NCBI GenBank assembly: GCA_021781115.1
Contig: JAJXXL010000016.1
Location: 1-36,778 of the forward strand
From: Planctomycetota bacterium
GTDB lineage: Bacteria; Planctomycetota; Planctomycetia; Planctomycetales; Planctomycetaceae
Direction: 5' to 3'
DNA length: 36,778 bases
Under the pieces are notes generated by a model that was not told where the DNA came from, ran no database searches, and saw only the letters and a list, made by a program, of their open reading frames with translations. Below are positions 34,916-36,778 of the stretch, piece after piece. Both the position numbers and the translations under genes were made by a program. Numbering within the stretch: position 1 is the first letter of the stretch; each line of letters begins with the position of its first letter.

Positions 34916-35674
34916 ATGCCCCGGTTGCAATGCCTTGGTTTGAAAAAAGTCTATGGCGGGCGAACCGTCGTCAACGACGTCAACTTCGATGTCGAGCGCG
35001 GTGAAATCGTGGGCCTGCTCGGGCCCAATGGGGCCGGAAAAACCACCAGCTTTCGCATGACCTGCGGCATGGTCACCCCCACCGCCGGAACGGTATTGCT
35101 CGACGGCGTCGACGTCACCGACTGGCCCATGTACCGCCGCGCCCAGCAGGGCATGGGCTACCTCGCCCAGGAATCGAGCGTGTTCGTCAAACTCACCGTC
35201 GAACAGAACATCCTGGCCATTCTCGAAATGCTGCACGTCGGCCGCCGCGAACGTCGCCACGTCACCGATGATCTCCTCGACCAGTTCGGCCTGACGAAAC
35301 TCCGCCGTTCGGTGGCATCGACGCTGTCGGGCGGCGAACGGAGGCGGCTGGAGATCGCCCGTTGCCTGGCCAGTGAACCGACGCTGATCCTGCTCGACGA
35401 ACCGTTTACTGGAATTGACCCAGTGACGATTCACAGCATTCAAGACATCATTCGCAGCCTGCGTGACAGCGGCATTGCCATCTTGCTGACCGACCACCGC
35501 GAAATGGAAACGCTGACGATTACCGATCGCAGCTATATCATTTGCGCCGGGCGCGTTCTCGTCACCGGCGATTCGGAAACCGTGCTGAACAATGAAGATG
35601 CCCAACAGGCGTATTTCGGCAAGCGGCGGTACCACGACGCCATGCGCGAAACCGGCGCTCCTGACGCCGCCTGA
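34916..35674 (+). CDS. lptB: LptB-like ABC transporter ATPase
   Basis: This 252-residue ATPase has Walker A GPNGAGKTT, a Q-loop (YLAQESSVFVKLTVEQN), signature LSGGERRRLEIARCLA, Walker B LILLDEPFTGIDP and switch His in LTDHR. Sequence details (GYLAQESSVFxxLTVxxN, LSGGERRRxEIARxLA, DEPFxGIDPxxxxDI-type, ITDRSYIICAG) are those of LptB, which energises lipopolysaccharide extraction with LptF and LptG. The ATG at 34916 follows CGGAGG by seven bases. It lies 99 bases after the second signal peptidase gene. Its likely membrane partners are LptF/G proteins such as the one encoded at 8035; this pairing is inferred. Confidence 0.9.
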   Translation: MPRLQCLGLKKVYGGRTVVNDVNFDVERGEIVGLLGPNGAGKTTSFRMTCGMVTPTAGTVLLDGVDVTDWPMYRRAQQGMGYLAQESSVFVKLTVEQNILAILEMLHVGRRERRHVTDDLLDQFGLTKLRRSVASTLSGGERRRLEIARCLASEPTLILLDEPFTGIDPVTIHSIQDIIRSLRDSGIAILLTDHREMETLTITDRSYIICAGRVLVTGDSETVLNNEDAQQAYFGKRRYHDAMRETGAPDAA

Positions 35675-35988
35675 TTCACGTTCGCCCAATTGTCTGAGGC
35701 GACTTAAAATCATGACAAATGTGTAAGTTCTGATCGAATTGCGAACAGTCGCCGAGCGACGAACCGCCGTGCAGAGCCTTTCTGCGCTGTCGTTTGACAT
35801 AATTCGATTGGCGATTCGCCGCCGATGAATTAACGCATAACCATTAATGCCAATAGGTTACTGCATTGCATTGCATCAGGTCCGCAGGCCGCATCCCTTG
35901 GGGTTTTGCAGAGTTTGCCGAGTTTACGGGTTGTTCGGCGGCCTTAAAAATGGTTCAAGCAATTCGTCTCTTTCACTGAGGATGCCAC
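35675..35988. other. A/T-richer spacer after lptB, no gene seen
   Basis: About 310 bases lack a supportable gene. A weak TCGCC/GGCGA hairpin near 35690-35710 is followed by a short A/T stretch and could end the lptB transcript. TTGACA at 35794-35799 is a perfect -35 but has no -10 at normal spacing. A short tandem repeat of TGCAT occurs at 35862-35876. Confidence 0.35.
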
Positions 35989-36017
35989 TTGACCCTCAAA
36001 TCCGCGACCCATAGAAT
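35989..36017 (+). promoter_or_regulatory. Candidate sigma70-type promoter of csrA
   Basis: TTGACC (35989-35994) and TAGAAT (36012-36017) are separated by exactly 17 bases, each one base from consensus apart from the final -35 base and one -10 position. Transcription would start near 36024, leaving a leader of about 130 bases before the csrA ATG. Confidence 0.6.
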
Positions 36018-36023
36018 GGTGTA

Positions 36024-36153
36024 ATTGTGCATAGTGGAGATACTGTGCATGGTGAGGTTTTGGGCGAGCGTGTGGACGCAAGCCTTGGCCATCGGGCCGT
36101 CGGAATGCCTTGGTTTGAGGCAAAAGCCTGACCCAACGGGAGAGTCATCGGCA
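36024..36153 (+). promoter_or_regulatory. csrA leader with repeated GGA motifs
   Basis: The predicted leader contains GGA at 36036, 36074, 36102 and 36139, the last being part of the Shine-Dalgarno sequence (GGGAGAG). A small hairpin (TGCCT/AGGCA) lies at 36106-36122. CsrA binds GGA motifs in leaders and often represses its own translation in other bacteria, so feedback control is a reasonable inference. Confidence 0.4.
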
Positions 36154-36360
36154 ATGTTGGTTCTTTCGCGCAAGAAGAACGAAAGCATCGTGATTGACGA
36201 TTCGATCGTCATCACTGTGGTGGAAATTCGGGGGGACAAAGTCCGTCTGGGCATTCAGGCCCCGAAGGAAGTTCCCGTTCACCGCAGCGAGGTCCATGCC
36301 GCCATTCACTCTGAACAAGCCAAGGAAGGGCCGCCCACGGTCTTTCCTGCCGAGGCCTAG
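36154..36360 (+). CDS. csrA: Carbon storage regulator CsrA
   Basis: This 68-residue RNA-binding protein starts MLVLSRKKNESIVIDDSIVI in the exact CsrA pattern, followed by VRLGIQAPKEVPVHRSEV, which contains the conserved GIxAPxxVxVHRxE core. As a dimer it binds GGA-containing leaders and alters translation or stability of many mRNAs. The length is normal; residues after about 52 form a short variable tail. The ATG at 36154 follows GGGAGAG by ten bases. It is monocistronic, with its own promoter at 35989-36017 and a strong intrinsic terminator at 36441-36475. In other bacteria it can be antagonised by FliW or small RNAs; neither was seen here. Confidence 0.95.
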   Translation: MLVLSRKKNESIVIDDSIVITVVEIRGDKVRLGIQAPKEVPVHRSEVHAAIHSEQAKEGPPTVFPAEA

Positions 36361-36416
36361 TTCGGTGGCGTTTCTGGCCGGTCGAATCGCATCCATCGCG
36401 AGGTTCTTCGCAGTAT

Positions 36417-36734
36417 TCATGGTGTTCCTTTAACGGTGTCGCCTTGCGATTCACGTCGTAAGGCTTCGTTTTTTTCGGGCATCTTCCTTTGACGGGTCGC
36501 CCTCACACGCCCGCCTTCCCGTGCCGATTGGCGCCTGTTACGTCCTGCGCCGGCAGTCTGCACAGTCACGGCCGCAGTCACGCGGCTTACGCATTCGCCA
36601 CCCCCTGATGATTCTCCGCAGATTTGATTCATGGCCGCGTCAACCGGGCCAGGTTCTAAAACGCGAATCATGCCGAGCCACGACCGGAATGGCGTGGTTT
36701 CCAGCGTCACCTGGGCAAAGCCGTACCGATTCAT
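36417..36734 (-). CDS. Doubtful hypothetical protein
   Basis: A 105-codon open frame converges on csrA. In favour: its ATG at 36734 (or GTG at 36737) has AAGGAG eleven bases upstream and the first 40 residues (MNRYGFAQVTLETTPFRSW onward) look protein-like. Against: no family was recognised, the C-terminal half is Arg/Gly/Ser-rich and disordered, and the 3' part runs across the csrA terminator. If real, it may end earlier by mutation or overlap the terminator. Treat as unproven. Confidence 0.25.
   Translation of the reverse strand: MNRYGFAQVTLETTPFRSWLGMIRVLEPGPVDAAMNQICGESSGGGECVSRVTAAVTVQTAGAGRNRRQSAREGGRVRATRQRKMPEKNEALRRESQGDTVKGTP
36441..36475 (+). terminator. Intrinsic terminator of csrA
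   Basis: GCCTTGCGA (36441-36449) pairs with TCGTAAGGC (36456-36464) through nine positions including one G-U pair, with a six-base loop. TTCG and seven Ts follow directly. It lies 81 bases after the csrA stop. This is the best terminator in the window. Confidence 0.85.
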
Positions 36735-36778
36735 CACGGTCGGCGCTCCTTGTTCGACCGACGGCCGGCATACCGTTG

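Noticed and set aside
35794-35822. Promoter with perfect TTGACA in the lptB-csrA spacer
   Set aside because: No -10-like hexamer is found 16-18 bases downstream; the pair at 35989-36017 is much better.
1-36778. CRISPR arrays, tRNA or rRNA genes, integrase, transposase
   Set aside because: No regularly spaced repeats, cloverleaf-like segments, conserved rRNA blocks or DDE/tyrosine-recombinase motifs were recognised by eye.

Overview
The window is GC-rich bacterial chromosome, densely coding, with genes on both strands. It most resembles a member of the Planctomycetota. That is an inference from the gene content: very long, insertion-bearing signal peptidases in tandem, a small SET-domain protein, a phosphoketolase/acetate kinase pair, CsrA, LPS-transport components, and intergenic repeats of the CACGGA/CACAGA type. 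No phage, CRISPR array, rRNA, tRNA or intact insertion sequence was seen.

Layout. At 0.36-1.4 kb is a YbhN-like membrane protein (+). At 1.46-3.6 kb (-) a secreted alkaline phosphatase is followed, through an ATGA overlap, by a SET-domain methyltransferase. At 4.06-5.6 kb is a secreted HExxH metallopeptidase (+) and at 5.64-6.24 kb a secreted protein of unknown function (-). At 6.24-8.03 kb lies a repeat-bearing, gene-poor stretch with one 74-residue membrane protein. At 8.03-14.5 kb (+) are an LptF/LptG-family permease, an exported cyclophilin, then phosphoketolase and acetate kinase. Those two together convert xylulose-5-P or fructose-6-P to acetyl-P and then to acetate plus ATP. At 14.7-19.4 kb (+) are an RND adaptor and pump. 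At 19.4-23.3 kb (-) a TetR-family regulator is followed by an FtsX-type permease, an ATPase and a HlyD-type adaptor (a DevBCA/YbhFGSR-like exporter), with a strong palindromic operator candidate upstream. At 23.5-25.7 kb is an EF-G-like GTPase (+), then a TPR protein (+) and a class I methyltransferase (-) whose best start is interrupted by an in-frame stop. At 27.9-31.1 kb (+) are RimO, PgsA and a secreted alpha/beta hydrolase. At 31.1-34.8 kb (+) are two signal peptidase I paralogues with unusual inserts. At 34.9-35.7 kb is an LptB-like ATPase, and at 36.15-36.36 kb CsrA with its own promoter and a clear intrinsic terminator.

Much of the content concerns the cell envelope: lipid synthesis (PgsA), LPS transport (LptF/G- and LptB-like), export adaptors and pumps, signal peptidases and secreted enzymes. 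No single new system was found. The points most worth following up are the paired signal peptidases with Cys-ribbon and beta-sandwich inserts, the near-perfect operator of the TetR/ABC exporter, the interrupted methyltransferase, the alkaline phosphatase-SET coupling, and the repeats at 6.5-7.3 kb.
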